From: Gracilimonas sp046602855
Lineage (GTDB): Bacteria; Bacteroidota; Rhodothermia; Balneolales; Balneolaceae
Assembly (NCBI RefSeq): GCF_046602855.1
Contig: NZ_JBKINJ010000001.1
Span: forward strand, 868,001-932,000
Length of the DNA: 64,000 nucleotides
Direction: 5' to 3'
Notes under the pieces: model-generated
Told to the model about the DNA's origin: nothing
The model's input: only the letters and a program-made list of their open reading frames with translations
The model's database searches: none
In this document: in pieces, positions 52,698 through 62,478 of the stretch
How the letters are laid out: each line of letters begins with the position of its first letter
Numbering within the stretch: the first letter of the stretch is position 1
Made by a program: the position numbers and the translations under genes

Positions 52698-54050
52698 TCA
52701 GTCCTTTTTAGGTATATATTTGAATTCTCTTTCGAGGTATTTCGTATCGAAGGTACCTTTAATGAAGTTCTCATCATCCATCAATTGAATATGGAAAGGA
52801 ATATTAGTTTTAATTCCTTCGATTATGAATTCCTTCAGCGCACGCTTCATTTTTTTTATCGCCTCTATTCTGGTAGGAGCACTTACGATCAATTTAGCTA
52901 TCATAGAGTCATAGTGGGGAGGGATCCTGTAACCAGAGTAAGCATGTGTATCTAAACGAACACCGTGTCCGCCTGGAGGATGGAATACTGTGACCTCACC
53001 GGCAGACGGCCTGAAATTATGCTCAGGATCTTCTGCGTTAATACGACATTCTATAGCGTGATTGACAAAATTAAGAGGGTATTCCTCGATCTTTTCACCT
53101 GCAGCCACACGAATTTGTTGTTCGATAAGGTCAATTCCTGTGACTTCTTCAGTAACAGGATGCTCTACCTGAATTCGGGTATTCATTTCCATGAAGTAGA
53201 AATTGTGATCATCATCAACCAAAAATTCAACTGTTCCTGCACCTTCATAATCAACGGCTTTAGCAGCATTCACAGCTGCATCACCCATACGTTTCCGTAA
53301 TTCTTCTGTCATGAGGGGAGAGGGGGACTCCTCTAACACTTTCTGGTGGCGACGCTGCATTGAACAGTCTCTTTCACCGTAATGTACGGCTGTACCGTGT
53401 TGGTCAGCCATTATCTGAATCTCTACGTGGTGTGGATTCAATACAAATCTCTCGATGTATACGGCAGGATTATTAAATGATGTCTCAGCCTCCTGGCGAC
53501 ACATCTTATAATTTTTCTCGAGGTCTTTAGCATCCATTACCATGCGCATTCCACGGCCACCGCCACCGGCTGATGCTTTAATGATAACCGGAAAACCGAT
53601 CTCATCACAAACTTTTTTTGCATCCTCATAGCTTTCCACAACTCCGTCACTTCCCGGAACAACTGGTACTCCACTAGAGATCATGGTAGCCTTGGCAACA
53701 GCTTTATCTCCCATTGAATTGATAGCTTCAGGAGATGGCCCTATAAACTTTATTTCGTGTTCACGGCAAATACGGGAAAATTCGGCATTTTCAGCTAAAA
53801 AACCATATCCCGGATGTATAGCTTCAGCGTTGGTGATCTCGGCAGCTGCCAAGATGCTCGGTATTTTTAAATAGCTGTCTTTACCGGCAGGAGGGCCTAT
53901 GCAAACTGCTTCATCAGCAAACTTTACATGAAGGCTATCGGCATCAGCTGTAGAGTATACAGCAACGGTCTTAATACCCATTTCCTGACAAGTACGGATT
54001 ATGCGCAGTGCAATTTCGCCTCTATTGGCAATCAGAATTTTTTTAAACAT
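52698..54050 (-). CDS. accC: Biotin carboxylase subunit of acetyl-CoA carboxylase
   Basis: 450 residues. It begins ILIANRGEIALRIIRTC. The ATP-grasp domain has the glycine-rich loop KASAGGGGRGMR, then HVEIQIMADQHG, ERDCSMQRRHQKV and EMNTRIQVEHPVTE, and the C-terminal INAEDPEHNFRPSAG. It carboxylates biotin on AccB with bicarbonate and ATP, the first step of malonyl-CoA synthesis. Nine bases after accB. Confidence 0.98.
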   Translation of the reverse strand: MFKKILIANRGEIALRIIRTCQEMGIKTVAVYSTADADSLHVKFADEAVCIGPPAGKDSYLKIPSILAAAEITNAEAIHPGYGFLAENAEFSRICREHEIKFIGPSPEAINSMGDKAVAKATMISSGVPVVPGSDGVVESYEDAKKVCDEIGFPVIIKASAGGGGRGMRMVMDAKDLEKNYKMCRQEAETSFNNPAVYIERFVLNPHHVEIQIMADQHGTAVHYGERDCSMQRRHQKVLEESPSPLMTEELRKRMGDAAVNAAKAVDYEGAGTVEFLVDDDHNFYFMEMNTRIQVEHPVTEEVTGIDLIEQQIRVAAGEKIEEYPLNFVNHAIECRINAEDPEHNFRPSAGEVTVFHPPGGHGVRLDTHAYSGYRIPPHYDSMIAKLIVSAPTRIEAIKKMKRALKEFIIEGIKTNIPFHIQLMDDENFIKGTFDTKYLEREFKYIPKKD

Positions 54051-54059
54051 GAAAGCCGC

Positions 54060-54536
54060 TTAGTCTTTTTTAATGATAAATAATGGCTGGTCAAATTCTA
54101 CAGGTTGTCCATCTTCGACCAATACCTTTTGAACGGTTCCGCTGAACTCAGCATCGATCTCGTTCATGATCTTCATAGCTTCTACAATACAAAGTGTATC
54201 TCCCTTTGATATGTGATCCCCAACTTTAACGAAAGGGTCAGAATCTGGAGATGGTGCAGTGTAGAATGTTCCTACAATTGGTGATTTTACAGTATCACCG
54301 GTCGGTTGGTCATCTGCTACAGAATCTGATGTTTCAGGTTGTCCAGCTTGTTGAGGTTGGGGGGCAGCAGCCGGTTGTGCAGGAGCCTGAGGCGGAGCTG
54401 CTTGCGTATAGCTTACTTGCTGTACCTCACCTTGTTTTTTTACTTTGATCTTGAAATCTCCTTCTTCAAGTGACACTTCATTCACGTCACTTTCGGAGAT
54501 TAATTCTAAAATGTTTTTTATAAGTTTTAAATCCAT
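54060..54536 (-). CDS. accB: Biotin carboxyl carrier protein of acetyl-CoA carboxylase
   Basis: 158 residues. A short N-terminal domain (residues 1-43) leads into a Pro/Ala/Gln-rich linker (residues 45-70) and the biotinyl domain with Lys122 in EAMKIMNEID. The thumb of E. coli AccB type follows SPIVGTFY. It shuttles carboxybiotin between AccC and AccA/D. Operon order efp-accB-accC is widely conserved. Confidence 0.98.
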   Translation of the reverse strand: MDLKLIKNILELISESDVNEVSLEEGDFKIKVKKQGEVQQVSYTQAAPPQAPAQPAAAPQPQQAGQPETSDSVADDQPTGDTVKSPIVGTFYTAPSPDSDPFVKVGDHISKGDTLCIVEAMKIMNEIDAEFSGTVQKVLVEDGQPVEFDQPLFIIKKD

Positions 54537-54543
54537 GATTAGT

Positions 54544-55113
54544 TTATTTAGCTCGTTCTATATATTCACCTGTTCTGGTATCAACCTTGATCTTTTCATT
54601 CTCGTTGATAAAAAGAGGAACCTGGACGGTTGCTCCCGATTCTAAAGTTGCGGGTTTACTGCCGCCTTGGGCTGTGTCACCACGTAAACCTGGATCAGTT
54701 TTTTCAACTGTAACTTCGATATGGTCCTTAGGTTCTGCATAAAGAATAGTTTCTTCATCAGCATTGACGACTACAGTGCAATTCTGACCTTCAACGAAAT
54801 ATCCTTTGCGCTCAACTTGAGAGGCATTTACAGGTACCTGTTCATAGGTGTCTGTATGCATTAAGTAGTATAATTCACCATCATTATATAAATATTGATA
54901 GTCTCTTGTTTCGATACGGACTGATTCAGCATTTTCCCCTGAACGCCATGTCTTATCAATGTTCTTACCGTTCAGAATGCCTTTGAGTTTGGTTCTTACA
55001 AAAGCAGGTCCTTTCCCGGGTTTAACATGCTGAAATTCAGTGATCGAATAAAATTCACCGTCCATATTCAGAACCATACCATTTCTGAAATCCGATGTTG
55101 ATATTTTTGACAT
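54544..55113 (-). CDS. efp: Translation elongation factor P
   Basis: 189 residues in three beta domains. The loop HVKPGKGPAFVRTKLKG places Lys34 at the modification site, and the C-terminal VDTRTGEYIERA is canonical. EF-P relieves ribosome stalling at polyproline runs; the AccB linker encoded next has short proline-containing runs. Which enzyme modifies Lys34 is not shown. Seven bases upstream of accB. Confidence 0.98.
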   Translation of the reverse strand: MSKISTSDFRNGMVLNMDGEFYSITEFQHVKPGKGPAFVRTKLKGILNGKNIDKTWRSGENAESVRIETRDYQYLYNDGELYYLMHTDTYEQVPVNASQVERKGYFVEGQNCTVVVNADEETILYAEPKDHIEVTVEKTDPGLRGDTAQGGSKPATLESGATVQVPLFINENEKIKVDTRTGEYIERAK

Positions 55114-55180
55114 TCTTTAAATTCTCCTTTAATAAAATTCCTCCAAAAATAGCATCTGCCTCTTTGGATAACAAACGTGT

Positions 55181-56527
55181 TTAGATGAAATTAGAGATCA
55201 AGTTATAAAGAATGGCAGCTGGGCATATAAATTTAATAAATATTGGCCATACTTTTGAGAATAGAGTTTGTTTTATCCCTGCAAATCCATATTCCATTTC
55301 ATTAATGGCACTATCAGTAGTCCATACGTAACCCACAAATAAGCAGATAAGGAAACCACCGAGCGGGAGACCAATGCTGCTAAATAGATAGTCAAACCAT
55401 CCAATAAGTACTGGAAAGAAAGCTACACAAATAGAGACAGCAAGAATACCAAGCCCTACGGTCCATGCAGCCTTCTTACGTTTAACCTCAAATTCATCTA
55501 TCACAAAAGATACCGGCACTTCCAAAAGTGATATTGTGGATGTAAGTGCGGCTATACTTAAAAGAAGGAAGAATGTAACACCAAGTAACATGCCTACACC
55601 ACCGCCAATGGTATGAAACAAGGCAGGCAGTATCTGGAAAACAAGATCTGTACTGGAAGCAAGTGAGCCTCCTGCCGTAATGCTGATACCTTGACTTTGA
55701 GCAAGGTACATAGCCGGTACTATCAAAAGGCCTGCCAGGAAAGCAATTCCAACATCCGCAAGGGTTACAAAGGCAGCCGCCTGTGGAATATTTTCTTTCT
55801 TATTCAAATACGAACCATAGGTAATGAGAGCCCCCATGCCCAATGAAAGTGAAAAGAAAGCTTGTCCCATTGCGGAAAAGATCAATTCTGTGTTTATTTT
55901 AGAAAAATCAGGTAGCAGGTAAGCTCTAACGCCTTCAGCACTGCCGGGTTGCAACAACACGTAAATAATCATTATTACAATAATACTGATAAGCAGGGGC
56001 ATCATGGCCTTTGTTGCACGTTCAATACCATCACTCACACCACCTGTAATAATCTTTATGGTTGCGAGCATAAAGGCTGTGGCAATAATGGCATTTTTAA
56101 AACCGTTACCGGTATCTGTAAGCCAGTCAGCAGCTCCTGCCCACCCAAAGAAATAGAAGATCTCTTCGAAGGCAAAACCAAAAGCCCAGCCTGCTATTAC
56201 AGTATAGAAGGATAAGATCATTACACCACAAATAACTCCCCAAAGACCTACGAGTGGGAAAAATTTGTTTGAAGTAATAGCCTTGAAGGCTCCAACAGGG
56301 TTTTTACCTGATTTTCTACCGATAGCGATCTCCGCCGCCATAACGGGAAAACCGATAGCAAAGGTACATAAAAGATAAATAATGAGATAGGCTGCACCTC
56401 CCTGTGTTGCAACTTTTGTTGGGAATGCCCAAATATTACCCAATCCGACTGCTGAACCCGCTGCTGCGAGAACAAAGCCTAATTTCGAATTCCATGAACC
56501 TCTGTCTGTGGTGGTTGTTCCAGCCAA
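55181..56527 (-). CDS. Sodium-dependent transporter of the NSS family
   Basis: 448 residues with about 11-12 membrane helices. The NSS signature GFVLAAAGSAVGLGNIWAFPTKVATQGG at residues 16-43 includes the sodium- and substrate-binding unwound part of helix 1. Family members import amino acids or related compounds with sodium (LeuT fold). The substrate cannot be predicted. It lies 67 bases upstream of efp on the same strand and 46 bases after the debranching enzyme. Confidence 0.92.
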   Translation of the reverse strand: MAGTTTTDRGSWNSKLGFVLAAAGSAVGLGNIWAFPTKVATQGGAAYLIIYLLCTFAIGFPVMAAEIAIGRKSGKNPVGAFKAITSNKFFPLVGLWGVICGVMILSFYTVIAGWAFGFAFEEIFYFFGWAGAADWLTDTGNGFKNAIIATAFMLATIKIITGGVSDGIERATKAMMPLLISIIVIMIIYVLLQPGSAEGVRAYLLPDFSKINTELIFSAMGQAFFSLSLGMGALITYGSYLNKKENIPQAAAFVTLADVGIAFLAGLLIVPAMYLAQSQGISITAGGSLASSTDLVFQILPALFHTIGGGVGMLLGVTFFLLLSIAALTSTISLLEVPVSFVIDEFEVKRKKAAWTVGLGILAVSICVAFFPVLIGWFDYLFSSIGLPLGGFLICLFVGYVWTTDSAINEMEYGFAGIKQTLFSKVWPIFIKFICPAAILYNLISNFI

Positions 56528-56573
56528 GTTTTTCCTCCTTAGGATGATTATTGTTGAGACGGCTTAAAATATT

Positions 56574-58595
56574 TTAAGCATTGCTCACACGCAACTTTCT
56601 TAAAATAATTCCAGAGCTCGCCGGCACTATATACTTACTTTTAACGCTTTTTAAAGTTTTATTTCCTGAATACTGATCGTCTGAAACTACTTCCCAATAA
56701 CCTTCAGGGAGTATGATCTCATATTCCTGCTCCAAACTTGCGTTCAATGATACAAAGTAATTGTACATATCACCTGAACTTTTTCCGTCAATAGAGAAGG
56801 TGATGTGAAGGGGGTCATTATAAACTTTAAAATTGATATCTTCAGCATTTGCTTTTCGTAAAGCAGGGGAGTTTAAGCGTAAATTTATCAGTCCTTTATA
56901 ATAATTAAAAAGGTCTTTATTTGTTTCAATTTCGTTGAAATTCAACCAGTTTGTTTTATCGTCCTTATTATAAGTATCTCTGTCAATTTTCCCTTTCTGG
57001 GGATCTATATTTTCAGGATCACGAATGATCTTTGAGCGCGCCCATTCCTGACCCGCATGCATCATGGTAATACCCTGAGAGACAAACAGTATTAATGCTG
57101 CTAACTTGGATATCGATTTTTCATTTTGGTTGAGGTCGACGAGATGACTGACATCGTGAAATACCTGATCAGCTTTTTCAGGATCTAACGCAATTCTTAT
57201 ATAATCGCCTAGAGTATAACCATCATGGCTTTCAACATAATTCACGGAATGCCCTGAGTGCTGGAATAATCCATTTTCTTCAGATCTTATCGTTCCACGG
57301 ATCATGTTTTCAATGCCAAATCTTGTATTATTACCGGTACTGCCAAAGATCAGACCTTTGTCTTCTTTAGGATTATAGCCTTTTATTGTATTTCTGTACT
57401 TATCATTCCAGGAGGGCCATCCATGGTCAGAAAATCCATCGGGTTTATATTCTTTTCCCCAGGGCTCTGCAATTAAGAGAACGTTTGGGTTGACCTTTTG
57501 AGCTTCCTCCTTGATGTAGTCTACGGTTTCCCAATCTATGATGCCTGCAAGATCAAACCTGAATCCATCAATATGGAATTCCTTCATCCAGTATTTTACT
57601 GATTCCACTATGATCTCTCTGGCGTACTTAGCTGAAGTATCAATATCATTTCCTGTCCAACTATCATTTTTGAAATTACCACTGTTGTCCAGGCTGAAAT
57701 AATGTTCCTTAGCGGTATACTTAAGAGGATTGAGGTCGTAGTGAGATGCATGATTATATACAACATCCATCAAAACAGTGATATTTTCATGATGCAAGGC
57801 CTTGATCAACTCTTTTAATTCTCTTTCTGCGTTAAGAGATTTTCCTATCACTCTATCCGGTTCTGTAGTAGCATCGGAGGCATAAAGTGTTTCCGGTGCA
57901 AAATGAAAGGAAGTCATATAACCCCAATAATTCCTAGAATAAGGATTCCATACATTTTTTATACCATCCGGAACAGTTTCCTTAAAGGGAGGCTCGAAAT
58001 ACGCGAACTTCTGAAGAGGTAAAAACTCTACAGCATTGACACCCAATTTTTTAAGGTGTTTTATACCTCCAACTTCAGCTTCTCTGAAATCATTGTAAAC
58101 TCCGTGCCCTTTTGTCTTAGCTGACGGATGAGCCACCATATCTTTAATATGTGTCTCATAGATGACTAGATCTCTGGGATCTTCAGGTGCTACAAAAGCA
58201 TCGTCTTCCCAATTAAAATCAACAGATGAGCATAATTTTGTTTTTGGATACTGCAGATAATGATTTCTAGTCGTTACATGCCTGCTTCTGGGATCTGCTA
58301 TAAGTTCATCGGTGGACAAGAAAAAATGGCTGTTTTCCGGGCCTTTAATTCTAAATGCATACCAATGCTCTTTGAAATGATCCTGAATCATGCAACTCCA
58401 TATCCCGGTCTGTCCTTTTTCCATTTGAAACCCGAGACCTGATTCGTCCTCATAATCTTCAAATATGACGACCTCTACGGAATGGGCTTTCTGCGAAAAT
58501 AACCTAAAAATAGTAGCAGTCTCGGTAATGGTACAACCAAGAGGATATTCCTCAAGTCCGGTAACCCTGCACTCGTAATTTGATGAGTTTTGCAT
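56574..58595 (-). CDS. pulA: GH13 alpha-glucan debranching enzyme (type I pullulanase-like)
   Basis: 673 residues with no signal peptide, so cytoplasmic. The N-terminal CBM48-type domain (residues 1-115) precedes a GH13 barrel. Region I is DVVYNHASHYD, region II GFRFDLAGIID with the nucleophile Asp, region III VLLIAEPWG with the acid Glu, and region IV YVESHDGYTLGD with the stabilising Asp. The NYWGYMT motif stands where type I pullulanases have YNWGY. It probably trims alpha-1,6 branches in glycogen. Its ATG overlaps the metG stop as TAATG. No other glycogen gene is nearby. Confidence 0.85.
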   Translation of the reverse strand: MQNSSNYECRVTGLEEYPLGCTITETATIFRLFSQKAHSVEVVIFEDYEDESGLGFQMEKGQTGIWSCMIQDHFKEHWYAFRIKGPENSHFFLSTDELIADPRSRHVTTRNHYLQYPKTKLCSSVDFNWEDDAFVAPEDPRDLVIYETHIKDMVAHPSAKTKGHGVYNDFREAEVGGIKHLKKLGVNAVEFLPLQKFAYFEPPFKETVPDGIKNVWNPYSRNYWGYMTSFHFAPETLYASDATTEPDRVIGKSLNAERELKELIKALHHENITVLMDVVYNHASHYDLNPLKYTAKEHYFSLDNSGNFKNDSWTGNDIDTSAKYAREIIVESVKYWMKEFHIDGFRFDLAGIIDWETVDYIKEEAQKVNPNVLLIAEPWGKEYKPDGFSDHGWPSWNDKYRNTIKGYNPKEDKGLIFGSTGNNTRFGIENMIRGTIRSEENGLFQHSGHSVNYVESHDGYTLGDYIRIALDPEKADQVFHDVSHLVDLNQNEKSISKLAALILFVSQGITMMHAGQEWARSKIIRDPENIDPQKGKIDRDTYNKDDKTNWLNFNEIETNKDLFNYYKGLINLRLNSPALRKANAEDINFKVYNDPLHITFSIDGKSSGDMYNYFVSLNASLEQEYEIILPEGYWEVVSDDQYSGNKTLKSVKSKYIVPASSGIILRKLRVSNA

Positions 58596-60634
58596 TAAGT
58601 GATCGGGCTTCCCGGTTCTGCATCAGTTTCAACAAATTTGAGTGAACCATCCGGATTTTCAGCCATCAGGATCATGCCTTTACTCTCAACCCCCATAAGT
58701 TTTTTTGGAGCGAGATTAGCGACAACACTCACTTTTTGTCCCGAAAGCTTATCAGGATCAAAGTATTTGGAGATACCTGAAACTATTATTCTCTTTTCAA
58801 GGCCAATATCAACCTTGATCTCAAGTAGTTTATTGGATTTTTCGATCTTTTTAGCTGATAAGATCTCACCGGCTCGAAGATCTAACTTCATAAAATCTTC
58901 GAACTCAATGTTCTCTTTCAACCCTGGAACATCAGGTACAGGGTCTTCATCTTCATCTTTAACTTTGTCGTGTAGTTTCTGAATTTGTTCTTCGATGATA
59001 TTATCCTCAATTTTTTCAAATAGAATATCGCCTTGAATAACGGAATCTCCGACTTCAAGCATGCTGTTTGAAATATCATTCCACGAGAATGAGTCAGTTA
59101 GCCCAAGTTGCGCTCTTAGCTGTTTCATTTTATCCGGAAGAATGGGATCAAACAAACAGGAGAGAGCAGCACTGATCTGTAAACTAACATGAAGTGTATT
59201 ACCGGCTTTAACGGGTTCTGTCTTTCGGGTTTTCCATGGCTCAGTTTCCGTAAAATAACGGTTCCCGATGCGAGCCAAATTCATAGTTTCTGAGATAGCT
59301 TCTTTGAATCGGAAATTCTCATATGCCTGCGTAACCTTTTCTTTTTGATCTTTGATAGCCTGTAACGCTTCTTTGTCTGTTTCAGAAGGTTCAATTAATT
59401 CTGGAATTTTTCCATCAGCATAATTAACAGTAAAAGAGAGGGAACGGTTGGTAAAATTACCGAGTACATCCGCTAGTTCTGTATTGATATGCATCTGAAA
59501 GTCTTTCCAGGAAAAATCAGAATCTTTGGATTCAGGTAAAGTAGTACCTAAAGCATAACGCAAAAGATCAGGTTCAAATTCTTCCAAATATTCGTGCAGC
59601 CAGACGGCCCACCCACGAGATGTAGAAAGTTTTTTGCCTTCAAGATTTAAAAATTCGTTAGCCGGTACATTTTTAGGGAGCACATATCCTCCATGCTCCA
59701 TCAATACTACAGGGAACATGATACAGTGAAATACAATATTATCTTTGCCTATGAAATGATACAGCTCAGTGTCCTCACTCTGCCAATAATCTTTCCAAAG
59801 CTCGGGTTTATTTTGTTCTAACGCCCACTCTTTAGTGGCAGACACATAGCCGATAGGCGCATCAAACCACACATACAGAACCTTACCTTTAGCTTCTTCA
59901 AGTGGAACCGGCACTCCCCAACTTAGATCTCTTGTGGCAGCACGGTCAGTAAGTCCATCGTTGAGCCAGCTCTTGACCTGTCCCATAACGTTTGGTTTCC
60001 AGTTTTTACGGGTTTTAAGCCATTTTTCAAGTTTAGGCTGAACATCGCCTAGTGGCATATACCAGTGTTCTGTTTTCTTTAGTTCAGGTTTTTCGCCGGT
60101 TAAAGCACTGACAGGTTCAATTAATTCTGTAGGGGATAGGGATGTACCACATTTTTCACACTGATCACCGTAAGCTTCTTCATATCCACAATTAGGACAG
60201 GTACCTTTCACATATCTATCAGGCAGGAACATATCCGCTTTAGGATCATAGAGCTGTTCTTCGGTCTTCTTTTTAAAAAAACCTTTCTGATTCAGATTTG
60301 TAAAGAATTCTTGTGAGGTTTCGTGATGTACTTTTGAACTGGTACGTCCATAAAAATCAAACGAGATACCGAATTCCTCAAATACTTTTTTGTTCATTTC
60401 ATGATAACGGTCCACAATGTCCTGTGGAGATACGCCTTCCTTTTCAGCAGCTATGGTAATTGGAACACCATGTTCATCAGATCCACATATAAATGCTACG
60501 TCTGCATCAGTCCTTCGTTTATAGCGTACGTAAAAATCAGGAGTGAGATAGGCTCCGGCAAGATGACCAAGGTGAATAGGTCCGTTTGCATAAGGCAGAG
60601 CCGAAGTAACAAGAATTCGTTTTCTTTCGGGCAT
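58595..60634 (-). CDS. metG: Methionyl-tRNA synthetase
   Basis: 679 residues, long form. The HIGH-equivalent is PYANGPIHLGHLAG at residues 14-27, a zinc knuckle CPNCGYEEAYGDQCEKCG is near 145-162, and the KMSKS-equivalent is KLSTSRG. A C-terminal tRNA-binding/dimerisation domain (DFMKLDLRAGEILSAKKIEKS) is included, as in E. coli. It charges tRNA-Met and initiator tRNA. Translationally coupled to the downstream GH13 gene. Confidence 0.98.
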   Translation of the reverse strand: MPERKRILVTSALPYANGPIHLGHLAGAYLTPDFYVRYKRRTDADVAFICGSDEHGVPITIAAEKEGVSPQDIVDRYHEMNKKVFEEFGISFDFYGRTSSKVHHETSQEFFTNLNQKGFFKKKTEEQLYDPKADMFLPDRYVKGTCPNCGYEEAYGDQCEKCGTSLSPTELIEPVSALTGEKPELKKTEHWYMPLGDVQPKLEKWLKTRKNWKPNVMGQVKSWLNDGLTDRAATRDLSWGVPVPLEEAKGKVLYVWFDAPIGYVSATKEWALEQNKPELWKDYWQSEDTELYHFIGKDNIVFHCIMFPVVLMEHGGYVLPKNVPANEFLNLEGKKLSTSRGWAVWLHEYLEEFEPDLLRYALGTTLPESKDSDFSWKDFQMHINTELADVLGNFTNRSLSFTVNYADGKIPELIEPSETDKEALQAIKDQKEKVTQAYENFRFKEAISETMNLARIGNRYFTETEPWKTRKTEPVKAGNTLHVSLQISAALSCLFDPILPDKMKQLRAQLGLTDSFSWNDISNSMLEVGDSVIQGDILFEKIEDNIIEEQIQKLHDKVKDEDEDPVPDVPGLKENIEFEDFMKLDLRAGEILSAKKIEKSNKLLEIKVDIGLEKRIIVSGISKYFDPDKLSGQKVSVVANLAPKKLMGVESKGMILMAENPDGSLKFVETDAEPGSPIT

Positions 60635-60736
60635 TAGAGTAAGTTAGTCGGTTTTTTTTCGAAGATAAGAAATGAATGTCTCAATATTTAAAATGATGAG
60701 ACAAAAATTGGGTGAATGTTTTTTTGGGTCGACGCA

Positions 60737-62470
60737 TCAAGCGCAGATTTTATCATAATCACTTAAACGGCTTCCTCCATCTTTCTTATCCAATTTCTTA
60801 AGTGCGGCTCTTACGCCTTCATGTACTGTATTAAAGAAGCGATTTGATTTAACAAAGGTGCTGATATCTGATTTTCTGATGACGTCACGGACCGGCCCTA
60901 TTAGACCTGAAATGTATAATTCTATACCTTGTTTATTCAAGGTTTCTATGATCATTAATAATGAATCCATTGCAGAGACATCCATATCACCTATGGTTGT
61001 CCCATCAATGATCACATATTTGGGAGCTTCGGAACCGTTCATGCTTTTTTCAAGAATGTAATTTTTAAAGAACTCTGCATTCACAAAAGAGAAAGGGGCA
61101 TCAACCCTGAGAATTAGTACTCCGGGGATAGTTTTAACTTCTGAAAAGCGTTCTTTGTTTTTGAAATCTCTTGTCTCAGGCATCAAACCCAGTTCAGCAA
61201 CAGTTGGTTTGCTCATCTTCATTAAAAGAGCCAATACAGATGATACCAATCCTATAATGATGCCTTCCTGAATACCAATGGCTAAAACACTTATAAAAGT
61301 AATGAAAGCAACCAAGGCATCTCTTCGCTTGGTATTTATGAGAAACCTGAGTTCTTTTACATCTACGAGATTGCTCACTGATACCACTATGATAGCACCC
61401 AGTAAAGGTTTAGGCAGTATCTCAAACAGAGGTGTGAGAAACAACAGTGTAAATAGAATAAGTAGGCCCGCAAAAATATTATTTAATGATGTTTGAGCAC
61501 CGGCCTGTTCTGCAATAGCTGAACGGGAAAAACTTGACGAGATCGGTAGAGATTGAAAAAGGCTCCCTGCAATATTACTGGCACCCACAGCCATCAACTC
61601 CTGATTTGGGTTGACAGTATAGCCATGTTTCCTGGCAAAAGATTTCGACAGTGAAGCTACGGTCATAAACTGGATCAAGGCAAGAGTAAATGCATTGGGG
61701 GCTATTTCTCTGATTGCTTCGGTATCGAAGGCCGGCAGGGCGAATTCGGGCAGACCGACCGGGATTGCACCTACCTGAGCAATTCCCCATTGAGATATAC
61801 TTATGAATGATACTACAATAATCGTCACAGTAACCAATATCACCGACTCCGGCAGTTTAGCATAGTACCTTCTGGTTAAAACCAAAAATAGGACAAAGAA
61901 GACTGAAAGACCTAATGACGGAAAGTGAATATTACCGATCTGGTGCCAAAGATCGATTAGGATCACATGGATGTATTGAGAATTTTGGATTTCAATGTTA
62001 AGCAAGGTTCCCATCTGGCTTGCAATGATTATAATTGGGGCAGCAATGGTGAACCCGGAAATGACAGGTCGTGAGAACAGATTAAAAACAAAACCCAGTT
62101 TCATTAATCCCATCAGGATCTGAAACGTACCGGTCATTACAGCAATGAGAATAGCAAAGGTGATTTTTTCACTGGGGTCACCGCCTGCTAAAAAACCGAG
62201 ACCAGCAGCTAAAATCAACATGTCTATTGCAACCGGCCCGATCGATATATGTCGTGATGTCCCAAATAAAGGATAGACAAATAATGGAATGAGACCGGCA
62301 TATAAGCCATAGATTGGAGGTAAACCTGCAATCACTGCGTAGGCCATTCCCTGAGGAATAAGAACTACACCAACAGTTGACCCGGCTATAAGGTCAGCCT
62401 TAAGTTTCGAAAGGTTATAGCCTATGAGAACTTCAAGAATGGGTATGTATTTTTTCAGAAAGTACTGCAT
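60737..62470 (-). CDS. SulP-family anion transporter with STAS domain
   Basis: 577 residues. The SulP signature GLPPIYGLYAGLIPLFVYPLFGTSRHISIGP spans residues 50-80, and about 12 further membrane segments follow. The C-terminal STAS domain (from about residue 450) includes YVIIDGTTIGDMDVSAMDSL, with a loop resembling the regulatory Ser/Asp of anti-sigma antagonists. SulP proteins move sulfate, bicarbonate or dicarboxylates; the substrate is not determinable. It follows the SLC13-type gene by 8 bases, so the pair is cotranscribed. Confidence 0.94.
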   Translation of the reverse strand: MQYFLKKYIPILEVLIGYNLSKLKADLIAGSTVGVVLIPQGMAYAVIAGLPPIYGLYAGLIPLFVYPLFGTSRHISIGPVAIDMLILAAGLGFLAGGDPSEKITFAILIAVMTGTFQILMGLMKLGFVFNLFSRPVISGFTIAAPIIIIASQMGTLLNIEIQNSQYIHVILIDLWHQIGNIHFPSLGLSVFFVLFLVLTRRYYAKLPESVILVTVTIIVVSFISISQWGIAQVGAIPVGLPEFALPAFDTEAIREIAPNAFTLALIQFMTVASLSKSFARKHGYTVNPNQELMAVGASNIAGSLFQSLPISSSFSRSAIAEQAGAQTSLNNIFAGLLILFTLLFLTPLFEILPKPLLGAIIVVSVSNLVDVKELRFLINTKRRDALVAFITFISVLAIGIQEGIIIGLVSSVLALLMKMSKPTVAELGLMPETRDFKNKERFSEVKTIPGVLILRVDAPFSFVNAEFFKNYILEKSMNGSEAPKYVIIDGTTIGDMDVSAMDSLLMIIETLNKQGIELYISGLIGPVRDVIRKSDISTFVKSNRFFNTVHEGVRAALKKLDKKDGGSRLSDYDKICA

Positions 62471-62478
62471 TTGTCAGT

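Noticed and set aside
52697..52777. N-terminal extension of GcvH
   Set aside because: It overlaps the end of accC, and the family starts at the ATG at 52696.
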